Of a DNA stretch of 64,000 nt, positions 33,276 through 43,670 are shown in pieces. Each line of letters begins with the position of its first letter. Position 1 is the stretch's first letter. A model generated the notes under the pieces. That model did no database searches. It was given only the letters and a program-made list of their open reading frames with translations, and was not told the origin of the DNA. The position numbers and the translations under genes were made by a program. The DNA comes from Aquilaria yunnanensis (Eukaryota; Streptophyta; Magnoliopsida; Malvales; Thymelaeaceae): NCBI GenBank assembly GCA_039654915.1, contig CM077596.1:372001-436000 (forward strand), written 5' to 3'.

Positions 33276-34102
33276 TGACACGATCCCCGTGCCCCTGCCC
33301 GGGATACCCTGTGAGCGTTTGTCTCACGGTGGATTGTAATTGGCTAGCTGGTTATGTGTGTGGATTAAATCCAATGCTACTAGTTGATTAACCTAGAAAT
33401 GCAATATGTATGCACTTATGCTTTGACTTGGTTTATTAAAACCATAAAACATTTAGTCATTTAGACATTTAGCCGGCTAAGTAAAATTCTATATAAATAA
33501 ATACAAAATGCCAAAGCATATCAAAATCAACCTTTGAGTGATTAACTACACATACACCGCTCGTGAAAGCATTTATACATAAGTAACTAATGCTCTCACC
33601 CAGAGAACAATCCCCTGAGTCAAGGACTCTTTATAACATAAATACTGGAGGCAAGATAAAGTACTGTATCAAAATACAAGACTTTGCTGAGATCTTTTAC
33701 CCTAGCTCCCACTTTGGACTCCTGTCCCAGTGGCGAGTCTCACAAGTCCTTTGCCAAGTGCTACTAGGCTCTGCAGCCAAAGGAAGAAGCAAGTTAGTAC
33801 CACAGCCTGACCAACAGACCAACTAAACACTTAAGCAAGCTAGAAGCTTAAAGTTTCTCAACTACCGTACCTTTACAGACAAAAAGGTACTACCGTGATA
33901 ATCCTCAGCGATTATCCGGTCCTGCTACTCCAGACTCTGCATAACAAACAGGGAGTGAGAATTCAACATTCTCAGTAAGGGTCTTCGATGTACCTGCAAG
34001 AAAAAGCTAGGACTCTGGCTGCGAGCTCACACAGCATGAGGGTACTAGTTATATATATTTATACTAGGTCGGTAGACCTCTCCTCAAGTAGTCCTCTGTA
34101 TC

Positions 34103-34208
34103 AGGCCAAGTGCAATCACTTAGCAACCTGACACATATACAGGCCAAGCGCAATCACTTAGCAACCTGACATATAGGCCAAGCGCTATCACTTAGCAACC
34201 TATCATAT
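34103..34208. repeat. Three tandem 34-38 bp repeats in the solo LTR
   Basis: Units start at 34,103, 34,141 and 34,175, each reading 'aggccaagcgcaatcact' then 'tagcaacctgacatat' with a few changes. Too few and without unique spacers, so not a CRISPR array. Confidence 0.9.
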
Positions 34209-34629
34209 GGCTCAAGGGCGAACCTTAGCAAGCCTCATTCAAACATAGAACCTCTCACCTAGTTGTTATGCAGGGGAATTTATGACGGGACTTGTAGACT
34301 AGGCCGCAGGGCCTCTTTGATGTAAACTAGATGAACAAGGTTTCGCCTCGTGGCCTCGTGGCTCCGGCACGGCTAGGCCGATGAGGGTTCTAAACCTCTC
34401 ACCTGAGCTATTGATAGCTAATTAAGTTCAATTGCAACATTTGTTTCCTTACTTGTTGCCTAAGCAACTTACTTACCTCAAACAGTTCAAGAAAACTCAT
34501 ACTTCCGGTGGGACTTTCGGAAGTCTCAGAGTACCATCGGGATCCTCGGACCCTTAGGCACGTTCCGAACCTTCCGTAGTCTCGGTCGGGTCAACGCAGC
34601 AAAAAGTCAAACCCCCCATTTTTTAGGTG

Positions 34630-34757
34630 TTGGCGCCGCGTTGCCAAAGGCAAGAGGGAATTGGCGACGCGTCGCCAGCGAACAAACGTTCTGTGACCAA
34701 AAATGAATTGGCGACGCGTCGCCAATTTTCGGGCCAATTGGCGCCGCGTCGCCAATT
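34630..34757. repeat. Four GC-rich palindromes in the solo LTR
   Basis: TTGGCGACGCGTCGCCA or a close variant (GGCGCCGCGTTGCC, GGCGCCGCGTCGCC) occurs four times in 128 bp, near 34,630, 34,660, 34,708 and 34,738. Each is self-complementary and CpG-dense, in an otherwise AT-rich LTR. Confidence 0.85.
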
Positions 34758-35994
34758 CTGCAGAAATGCAGAATTTGGCCGTTTGCTGCTACGAACTTTG
34801 GCAACCAAATACATATAGCAAACATGCATCAAAAGTTACCAAATTTCATACACATGAAGTACATGTTGCAAGGAACAAAACCAACAATCAAAGCCAAACT
34901 ATGATGCATTAGAAGCATCAAACCAACCCTTCAAATTTAGCTAGTCCATCATAATTCCCAAAACGTTTCTTCATACCATAACCAAAAATTACTCAACTTT
35001 CTCAATCCATTTCAATCCAAAAGCAATCCAACAACTTAAAAACACTTTCTCCCTTACCTTAACACCAAGAACAAGCAAGAATTCGAGCTCCTTCCTCTTC
35101 CAAACAAGCTTCCAAAGTTCTACACAAATTCAAACCAAAACAAAGCTCTAAAACATCAAAAACACATCTTCCAACCAAAACCCAAGCTCCCAATCAATCA
35201 AATAACACGAATTCAATCAAGAACATAACTCATACCTCGTTCAAAAACAGGGGATGGAGAAAAACGCCTCTCCAAGCTTCAAAAACATGGATTCAAGCTT
35301 GAAAATCACTTCTCCAAGCTTGAACATCCTTAATTGCGCCTCTTGACACTAAGATCACTTGATTCCAAGTTCAATTTGAGAGAGAAATGAGTGAGGGAAG
35401 CTTAAGAACGTGTTAATGGCAGCTTCTCCCCCTCTTTCCCTTCTTAAACCCTCACTTAGCAACCAAGATCACCAAGGTTTCAAGTTAAGTGCAATTAGGT
35501 CCCCCATCTTTGTAACTTAACAGTTCTTGATTAAATTCTTGTCTATTTGTTGAGTTTGAGTTAAGGTTAAAAGTTACGTTCTAAAAATTCATTTTAAAAC
35601 ACTCGGAACTCGTCCCGGCCACTCAGGGTGCAAAATTACCATTTTGCCCCTGAACTTAGTTCAGAGCTTTATTCTTGTCGGAACTTAGTGAACTTTGGCA
35701 AACTTCTTAATTCTTGCTAGGCAAAATTAAATTAAACTTCTACACTAAATTCTAAAGTCCTTACCTCCCTCTAGAAGGGCCATAACATCACTTCTCCTAC
35801 CTTTGGAGTAGGACCCACCGAGCTCCCCGTTCTCGGCTGGGTTGACCTCCCCTGATGCTGAGAGGAACCTCGGTGGATAGCCAATATGAGTTGTTTGCCT
35901 CCGTAATGACAAGGTTCATCGTCATAGATGTCCATTCATCATATAACGCCATCCTTGGAAGGCAAACACAAGGAAACCTCACATCCGTCCGGAT

Positions 35995-38436
35995 GTGAAG
36001 TACCTGACTGTCACCTTCGCCACCAAAGATGGAGATGCCGAGATCTTCATCGACCGGGCAGAAGTGAGAAAGGTATTCGTTAAGGCAAGGAAAGCTCCGG
36101 CGACCAACTTTGCACAGACCATGGGAATGAAGGACGTACCCACAGAAGAATTGAAAGGGAAAGGAACAAAGGATTCCGAAAAAGTAGAAACGGAAAAAAT
36201 AGAGCTTGTCCCAGGCCGAAGAATTGGAATAAGAAAAAAACTGGCCAAAGGAGACAAGGAAAAACTTGTATATTTCCTACTATTGAATAAAGATCTATTT
36301 GCCTACTCGCCGAAAGACATGCCAGGGGTAGACCCTCGCATAATACAGCATAGCCTTAAAGTGAGCATAGAAGCAAAGCCTGTTCGACAAAAAAAGCGAA
36401 GCTTCTCGGCACACAAAAACAACTTCGTAAAAACTGAAGTTCAGCACTTAATGGATGCAGGTGTAATCAGAGAGGTCAAGTACCCCGAATGACTAAGTAA
36501 CGTGGTTATTGCCACAAAAGAAGGGAACAACAAACTCCGAATGTGCATCAACTTCCGAAACTTAAATGATGCTTGCCCTAAAGATTCGTATCCTCTCCTG
36601 CCAATAGACCAATTGGTAGACTCGACTGCTGAATATGGACGCCTGAGCTTCCTCGATGCTTTCAGTGGATATCATCAAATCAAGATGGATCTCGAAGATG
36701 AGGAAAAAACCGCCGTCATCACTGAAGTCGGTACATATTGCTATGTCAGGATGCCCTTCGGGCTCAAAAACGTCGGAGCCACCTACCAGAGGCTGATGAA
36801 CAAGGTCTTCAAAGACCAAATAGGGAGAAACATGGAAGTCTACATCAATGACATGATAGTCAAGAGCAAACTGCCCATTAATCATATCACAAATTTGGAG
36901 GAAACTTTCCACCAACTTAGGGCATTCGGAATACGCCTTAATTCGGAAAAGTGTGTCTTCGGCGTAAGTTTAGGCAAGTTCCTCGGGTTTATGGTATCGG
37001 AAAGAGGTATCGATGCCAACCCGGAAAAAGTCAAAGCATTACTCGAGTTCCAAACTCTTATTACAACAAAGGATGTCCAAAGACTTACGGGAAGAATAAC
37101 GTCCCTTAGCAGATTCATTTCCAGGTACGGGGATCGTTACCGAGCATTCTTTAAGGTCTTTACCAAAGCAGTAAAAAACGGTGGCAACCTTGAAGACAAC
37201 GACCATCCTTGGAACGAGGAGTACCAAAAGGCCTGGGAAGAGCTCAAAGCCTATCTGACTCGCCTACCCACTCTCCGGCAACCACGAGATGGAGAGCCTA
37301 TCATATTGTACCGCTTGGTCACCGAAAAAGCACTAAGCTCGGTTCTCGTAAAGGAAGAGGGGGCAGAGCAATGGCCAGTGTACTACGTGAGTAAGTCCCT
37401 ACATGGCGCCGAGGTTAGGTATCCCCTGCTACAAAAGGCTATTTATGCCCTAGTGTTAGCAAACAGGAGACTGCGTCCGTACTTTCAGGCACACCCCGTT
37501 ATTATCCGAAGTAACCTACCTCTTCGGGACGTCATGAAGAGAGTAGATCATTCGGGGATACTTTCCAAGTGGTGCATAGAGCTTGGTGAGTATGATATTA
37601 CTTATGAACCAAAGAAAGCAATAAAAGCCCAAGCTTTAGTATACTTTATTGCTGAAGTACCTATTGCCGAAGGTGAACAATTGGACCTCGGCAAAACTGA
37701 GCCAGAGTGGACTCTGTTTGTAGACGGGGCCTCCGGTTCCGGGCACCAAGGGGCTGGGGTAATCATTCGTGGCCCCGAAGGCCTGGAAGTCATGAAATCC
37801 ATCAAATTTGGGTTTAATGTCACCAACAATATGGCAGAATACGAAGCTCCCATAGCAGGATTACGCCTGGCCAAAAAGATTGGTGTGAGAAATCTAAAAG
37901 TCCACAATGACTCCCAATTGGTGGTGCAGCAGATGGCAGGGGACTATAGTGCAAAGGACCCAACTTTGGCAAAATATCATGAGTGCGTATCAAAGCTCAT
38001 CCAGGAGTTCGATGCAGTACATATTGAAAATGTACCTTACCAAGACAACGCTGAAGCGGACAGCTTGGCCAAATTAAAAAGGTTCACCGAAGTGTTAAGC
38101 CACCCGAGCATAGTAACGCTAAGCGTAACAACCTCGGGCAAAGGGTGGAAAGATCCTATAAAGAGGTATCTTGCGACCGAAGCACTCCTCAAAGATCCTC
38201 ACGAGGCGGCAAAGGTGCGAAGGCGTTTCGGACGATATTTTTTAATTAGGGAAGAATTATACCGACAGGGGTACGCGAATCCGTTGCAAAGGTGTGTCAA
38301 TGAAGAGGATGCTAGGATGGTTCTCGAAGAAGTCCACGAGGGGGCTTGTGGTTCCCATATCGGAATTGACGCTTTGGCAGGAGTAATACTCCGCCAAGGA
38401 TACTTCTGGCCCACCTTAAGAGAGGACGCAAGGTAG
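35995..38436 (+). pseudogene. gypsy reverse transcriptase and two RNase H domains, broken
   Basis: The first frame (35,995-36,492) holds the protease-RT linker with FAYSPKDMPGVDPRI and HLMDAGVIREVKYPE, then a TGA at 36,490 where relatives have Trp. The next frame runs 36,493-38,436. RT motifs: DACPKDSYPLLPIDQLVDST, LSFLDAFSGYHQI, VRMPFGLKNVGATYQRLMN and EVYINDMIVKS. The catalytic YVDD is YIND here (36,841-36,852), so the first catalytic Asp is Asn. The RT-linked RNase H region follows (LPTLRQPRDGEPIILY ... YVSKSLHGAEVRYPLLQKAI). Then comes an archaeal-type RNase H with WTLFVDGASG, NNMAEYEA, VHNDSQLVVQQ and DNAEADSLAKL, keeping its acidic residues. It ends with GACGSHIGIDAL (start of the integrase zinc finger) and a TAG at 38,434. 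The nonsense codons and D-to-N change make it inactive. Confidence 0.92.
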
Positions 38437-39380
38437 TTTGTCCAGAAGTGTCACAATTGCCAGAGACACGTCAGTATCCAAAGACTCCTCTTGGAGTTAA
38501 TAACCTTGGTAGATTACCCTTGTCCCCTTGCAGTGTGGGGCATAGATCTCATTGGGCCGCTCCCGACAGCACCCGGAGAGTAAAGTTCTGCGTAGTAGCA
38601 GTGGACTACTTCACTAGATGGGTAGAGGCAGAGCCCCTAGCAACTATTTCGGCAAAGGATATACAAAAGTTTGTCTGGAAAAACATTATATGCAGGTTCG
38701 GTATATCGAGGGTGATAGTGGACGATAATGGTTCCCAGTTCACAGACAAGGGGTTCCAAGAATTCATCACCAACCTCGGAATAAAAATACACTTCGCCCC
38801 GATAGCTCATCCCCAGAGTAACGGACAAGTAGAGGTATCCAACAGAACCATAAAAGAGGGTCTGAAAAAGAGGTTGGGAAAAGCAAAGGGAAAGTGGCCA
38901 GGAGAACTTCCTAGTGTGCTCTGGAGTTATCGAACAACACCCCGAAGGGCCATAGGGGAAACACCTTTTTCGCTCATCTTCGGCACAGAAGCCATCATCC
39001 CTGTCGAAGTGGTTCAGCCATCACTCAGGATATAAGTGTTCGACGAACGAGGAAACGACCTCGGTTTGAGAACCAAGCTCGACCTAATTGACGAACACAG
39101 GGAAATGGATGAACTCAGAAGAAAGGCCTTACAGCAGAGAATGGCTGCAGCTGCAAACCTGCACGTTAGACCAAAAGGGATAGGGAAAGGGGACCCCGTT
39201 CTCCGAAAGGCCAAGTTTGAACCTCAAAAATCATTGCACGAAGTACTTCGCCCCAACTAGGAAGGACCCTATTTGGTCCTGGATGAGGTTCGGAAAGGAG
39301 TTTTCAAGGTGGGTAACCCCGAAGGTGGAGAACTGAAAAATACATGGCATTTAGACGCCTTGAAGAAATTTTATACTTAG
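38437..39380 (+). pseudogene. gypsy integrase, broken
   Basis: After the TAG the zinc-finger cysteines KCHNCQRH appear (38,446 onward), followed by a frameshift. The catalytic core lies in the frame 38,448-39,035: VAVDYFTRWVEAEPL (first Asp), VDDNGSQFTDKGF (second Asp), HPQSNGQVEVSNRTIKEGLK (Glu), WSYRTTPRRAIGETPFSL and GTEAIIPVEV. A stop at 39,033 interrupts it. The C-terminal part (ERGNDLGLRTKLDLIDEHRE ... LHVRPKGIGKGDPVLRK) runs to another stop at 39,258 and then to about 39,380 (KNTWHLDALKKFY). The DDE residues are present but the frame is broken at least four times. Confidence 0.9.
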
Positions 39381-39712
39381 AATCTTGATAAAATGTACAA
39401 GTTAGAAAAATTTTCTAAGTATAGAACCTTTCCCTCGACCAAAGAGCTTACGCCGAACAAAGATTAATTCCAAGAGTTTGTGAAATTCACTTAACCCTTT
39501 TGAAGATTGATTACAAGTAGGCCAAAAAAGGAAATTCGTCGAAGACGGAAACGGCTAGTAGAGTGAAGGAGTTTTTCCGAAGTCCCTTAACCGAAAGTGG
39601 TCAGGATAATTGGGAAATAAAAGCACTGCTCAAAGACTTAGCCAAAATTCAAAATATCATTATCAAGGAGCAAGATTAAAGGATTACAAGAGGAGAAAGA
39701 AGAAGAAAAAAT

Positions 39713-42322
39713 TTAAGGCTGAGTGGAAGTGTTCTGTGCCTTCTTGGTCTCGGCAGCTTCTTGGGCATGTTCGCTTGAAGGCACAGGCGCAGAAGGGAGG
39801 TTGAGGAACTCCAACTTCAACCATGTCCACCTAGGTGCCTTGGGGAAGTCCAGTGCAGACAGGAAGGAGAGGTCGAGCCCGGGGAACCGAGAGAGGACCC
39901 GGTGTCGCGCCAGGCAAAAGCCGTCCTGGTAGAAGACCTTTGCCATTTGGTCTGACTTATCCTTCTCGGCATCCAGCGCTTCTAAGTCCACCTTGAGATT
40001 GGCAACCTTCTTCTCCAGCCTCTTCTTCTTCTTGATCTTGGCCCCTTTCATCAACGAGTCAACTTCGGGTTAGAGCTCGGCATTTAGTGCAAACGCCTTC
40101 GTGAGATTCTCTGCTTCTTCCACTTTTTCCTTCCGAAGGGCCTCGTTTTCCAAAGAGAGCTGCACATTTTGAGCCAAGATCCTCGACCTTAGCTGAAAAG
40201 TCAAGAAGGAGCTCCTTCTTACTCCCCTCGAGCTCGGCCCGAAGATTCACCACGTCCTCCCGAACAATCTTGCTCAGCTCGCCGAATTTTAGGACGTATC
40301 TGGTGCAGAAGTCTCGCGCCTTCTTAAGAGAATCTTCAGACCGAGAACGGACCTAGGCCTATTTCGCCACCCAGGAGCGGAAGTACCCGTTGTACGCCAA
40401 AAGCTACAGGCAAAGAAGAAATCTCGAATAAGGGACAAGAAGAGACAAAGACAAAAATTTTCTAAGGAAAAGGAGAAAAAACCCACCTGGGCAGCGTGCT
40501 CGGTCATCCTCGCCGCAAGGATCTCCTCATTGGGACGTTCCTCGACCAGCGATTGAAAGATGGCATTCGTCAGCACACCAGTTGCCAACTGAGGAGCCAT
40601 TAACTGGCTATCCTCGGAGAACAAATTCATGTCCTCCGTGAAAGTCCAGAAGGGCTCCCTCGGCACCTTATCCTGCGGGATACGCCTATCCCGAAGAGCC
40701 CTTCTGCGGGCATGGGCCTCCGACCAAGGAGCTTGGGCTACATCCTCTGCAAAATTGCGCCGAAGTTCCGTCAGTACATCATCCCTTAGCCATTCATCTA
40801 AAAAATCATAGATACGAAAAATACTAAGATTCGTAGAAGAACGGCTAAGAAACCAACCTGGTGAAACCTCGGCCACGTCGTCCTCAGGATCATCCTCTCC
40901 GCGGACTTCGTCAGGGATATTCTTGCCCTTCCTCCTTCTGCCCTCCTCAAGCTCTCAAGCTGAAGTATGCTCGACCAGAGCCTTGGCAGAAGGGATGGAG
41001 CTCAGAGCTGCCTCGAGAGTGGCAGGGTCCGAGGGAGGGTCGGCAAGGGCAGGAGACTTATCTTCCACCTCCACAATGACCACGAGGGGAGGGAGGATGT
41101 CTGCCTTAGCCTTTTTTGCTTTAGACGGGCCGCCAGTCGTCTTCTTTCTCTTAGCGACCGTCTTCTTACGCGTCTGTTCCCCCTTATCGGCTTGGCCGAG
41201 AAAGAGGGACTTGTAAAAATCAACGGATTGATCGCCCATCTCTGCAAAAGGAAAAGACATTAGTGTAAGTACAAATAGAGAACAAACAGCAAAACCTGGA
41301 AGATGACATACTCTCGGAAAAAGCCTCATATGAGATCTCACCCCGAAGGAGCATCACTATCCATGCCTTCTTTCAGGGAAGAACAGGCACAGGCATGTTC
41401 GGATCAGACTTATGCGCATTCACTACCCCTAGTTCTCGAAGAACTTCCTCGGTCATGAGGTCCCACTTAATGGGAAAAGGGTATAGAGAACGCGGAGGGG
41501 CCTCAGGATCTTAGTCCGCCACCGCCCGAATGCACCGATCGAACTTGTCAAACTCGGCGAATAGACCCGAGGTTAGAAGCTTCTTAAGATCGACGACGTC
41601 GATCTTAAGCGTTCCGGAAGCCCATCTAGTCAATACGTGGCTCCAGGATTCGGGAATCGACACAAAAAAGAATTTCTTCTGCCACCCCCGCCAACTATCT
41701 CTATTGTTGAAGGTGAAAGTGAATTTTTTGCTCCCGGACCATCGGGGAAGCAAGAAGTAAAAACCCCCCTTTGGGACCGGGTGGAGTTTATAATACTGAA
41801 GAAAGAAAACGAAGTGGGGCTGAATTTTAAAAATGCTGCACATACAGAGGAAAGAATTAAAGTAAGAATAAGAGTTAGGGGGAAAGCTGATTCACGGCAA
41901 TCCCGTGAAACTTGCAGAACTCGCATATCATCCGGTGAGGAGGATACCGAAGAACGGCTTTCAACTGAGCTCGGTAAACGATGATTTCACCCGAATGGGC
42001 CATGAAACCATACGAGCCCGGGAAGGGCAACCTCGGGACGAGGTAGAAGGGGAGGTAAAATTTGGCTATGTACTTCATCATCTTTTTCGAAGTAGTGCAA
42101 CACGGGTGAGACTCAAGAGGAAGAAAACTCTTGGGGAGAGGACGGACGAACATCAGAGGAGTTGGACTCGACATCTTTCAAAAAACAGAAGGAAAACAAC
42201 CTCGGGCAAAAAGGAAGAAGGTCGAAGGACTTCGGAAAAGCAAAACCTAAAACAACCTCGGGGAGAAAGAAGAACTAAAGAAGGAAAGACCCACCGAAGG
42301 TTTTGCCGAAGTTAGGATCCAT
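39713..42322 (-). pseudogene. Antisense multi-exon ORF of the Tat element (Transposase_28-like)
   Basis: Between integrase and the 3' LTR the minus strand holds a separate gene-like unit. Probable exons: about 42,322-42,291 (MDPNFGKTFG); 42,173-41,885, with FYLPFYLVPRLPFPGS and GEIIVYRAQLKAVLRYP; 41,842 to about 41,380, with YKLHPVPKGGFYFLLPRW and WRGWQKKFFFVSIPESW; 41,246-40,862, with a Lys-rich AKRKKTTGGPSKAKKAK; 40,800-40,488 (DEWLRDDVLTELRRNF); and 40,407-39,713, a coiled-coil-like tail ending in TAA. Good splice sites flank several exons (CTTTTGCAG|AG; CCAG|GTTGGT; TTTTTAG|AT; GCCCAG|GTGGGT). The first two blocks match the Pfam 'putative gypsy type transposon' family, known as an extra ORF of Tat elements. 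Frameshifts in exon 2 and a stop near 41,511 break it. Its function in the family is unknown. Confidence 0.65.
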
Positions 42323-42456
42323 GGACGCCGTCGTGAATGGTTACCGGAAATCGCTCCGCCGCTAAAAACGTCGCCGGAAGAAGAGAAAAGACAGGAGAGA
42401 GCTCTAGAATAGATGAGGGCAAAAGAAATGAGTAGGAAGAAATGAAGCGGGGGGCG

Positions 42457-42464
42457 CTTATATA
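42457..42464 (-). promoter_or_regulatory. TATA box for the antisense ORF
   Basis: On the minus strand TATATAAG lies about 135 bp upstream of the first antisense ATG (42,322), at a position that would let the ORF be transcribed independently of the LTR. Confidence 0.5.
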
Positions 42465-42865
42465 GACCGAAGAACGTAAGCGAAACGTCGTCATTATTAC
42501 CCCTCGAAGACGCAACGACTTCATTATTACTTCTCGAAGATGAAGAGACGCAATTAGTGTGACCGACATAACTGTTTGCCATCCACTAGTGGCCACGTGT
42601 CATCCAACACGAAGAACTAGGGCACGCCCCTCTGACATCGTGAAAACCCAGGCACGCTTATCCATAACTGACATATCTGGCCAAAAGATGCGACAGTTCA
42701 CTAACCCGCAACAGAAAAAGTGAAAACAAAGTTTGCACGTGCCTCGAGGCCACCAAAGAACTAGGGAAGGGTACCTCGGCTATGAAGGGACGCATTCTGG
42801 AGAAGAGCAACTTCTTGAGTGGAGCTCCGACCACGAGTTCGACAAAAAAGCCTTCCCGGAAGCTT

Positions 42866-42906
42866 AAAGTCGAAGCCTCTGCTTCGACTTTCCGGGATGG
42901 GGCATG
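42866..42906 (+). promoter_or_regulatory. Hairpin and polypurine tract before the 3' LTR
   Basis: A perfect 11-bp stem with a 4-base loop (aaagtcgaagc, ctct, gcttcgacttt; 42,866-42,891) is followed by the purine-rich GGGATGGGGCATG, ending exactly at the 3' LTR. The second part is the expected plus-strand primer site; the role of the hairpin is unknown. Confidence 0.55.
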
Positions 42907-43665
42907 TGATAGCCGAAGTGCCCATCACCTTCCGAACCCACAGGCTCGGACAAGGTACCAACCTCGGAAGAGAAACCACCTGCTACGGAAAGAAGGATGT
43001 TCGACCCCCCGACTCCGACCTCGACAATTCTCCGTTCCAGGAAACGACAGTGCCAACCTCGGGGGGACGATTAAACCATCCTCGGAAGTGGAGGGTATCC
43101 CTGGGAGAGACCACCATCAGGAAATATACTCCCGCGATACTAAAGTAACCTCGGGAGTACGACAGGAGCAATTAAGGAGCCTCTGACACATCCCCGACAC
43201 GCCACCCCAAGACATGCTCTGACACGCTGCCTGCAGAAACACTCTAGTACACCACTCTCGGGTTGCCTAGGCTCCTGGCCAGGCGGCCTATGGTCGGCTG
43301 GATGTTCCCCTCTTCCTCGGAGACGTGGACCGCATCCCACTGAACACGTGTCACGATCTGGGCCGGCCACGTGAGGAGAACTACTACTATTCGCCCCTCT
43401 ATAAATACTCGGTAAGCACCCCAGGTAAAGGGGTTGAGCACCAGAAACCATACTTCTCCACTCTTTGCTACCTCCATATCTCCTAAACATTGACTTGGGT
43501 GTTAGAGGCTCCTCCCCGGAAAAAGACTCTGGGGACCTCCTGACCTCTGTCTTCTAAGCTTTTCAGGTAGCCTCTCTTGGGGAATCTCCACTTCAGGCGC
43601 TCCTTCTCACCAGAAGTCCCCCTCGCTCCTACCATGTCACATGATGAAGATGCTGCCGGGCCTCA
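42907..43665 (+). repeat. 3' LTR of the gypsy element
   Basis: 759 bp, TGATAGCC...CTCA, the same length as the 5' LTR with about 45 differences by eye. TATAAATA is conserved from 43,400. Confidence 0.92.
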
Positions 43666-43670
43666 ACACC

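Larger units (their letters stand above)
33276..35787 (-). mobile_element. Solo LTR of another LTR retrotransposon, nested in the gypsy protease
   Basis: A 2512-bp insertion flanked on both sides by TCACT (33,271-33,275 and 35,788-35,792), an exact 5-bp target duplication. On the minus strand it begins TGTTATGGCCC and ends GATCGTGTCA, that is TG...CA. No second LTR copy or internal coding region is present, so it is a solo LTR left by recombination. A TATA-like run (TATAAATATATATAAC, minus, about 34,047-34,067) may mark the U3/R border. Inside are three tandem 34-38 bp units and four GC-rich palindromes (listed separately). The 2.5-kb length and 'gcaaaatggtaattttgca'-type text suit the Tekay/Del lineage of gypsy, but that assignment is inference. 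Confidence 0.88.
30650..43665 (+). mobile_element. Ty3/gypsy LTR retrotransposon, Tat type, with a nested solo LTR
   Basis: A 13,016-bp element with 759-bp LTRs at both ends, each beginning TGATAGCC and ending in CA. It is flanked by ACACT (30,645-30,649) and ACACC (43,666-43,670), a 4/5 target duplication. The order is gag, protease, RT with RNase H, a second archaeal-type RNase H, and integrase, then a long 3' region with an ORF on the opposite strand. Two RNase H domains and an antisense ORF before the 3' LTR are traits of the Tat lineage. Stops and frameshifts run through all genes and RT has lost a catalytic Asp, so it is dead. About 45 differences between the LTRs by eye (about 6%, mostly transitions) suggest an insertion a few million years old. 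Removing the nested solo LTR gives about 10.5 kb. Confidence 0.9.

Noticed and set aside
34103..34208. Three regularly spaced repeats resembling a short CRISPR array
   Set aside because: The repeats are directly abutting units without unique spacers, inside a plant LTR; CRISPR is not expected in this genome.
33276..35787. The insert as a complete small retrotransposon or a DNA transposon
   Set aside because: No second LTR, no primer site or polypurine tract, and no inverted termini beyond TG/CA; a solo LTR explains it best.
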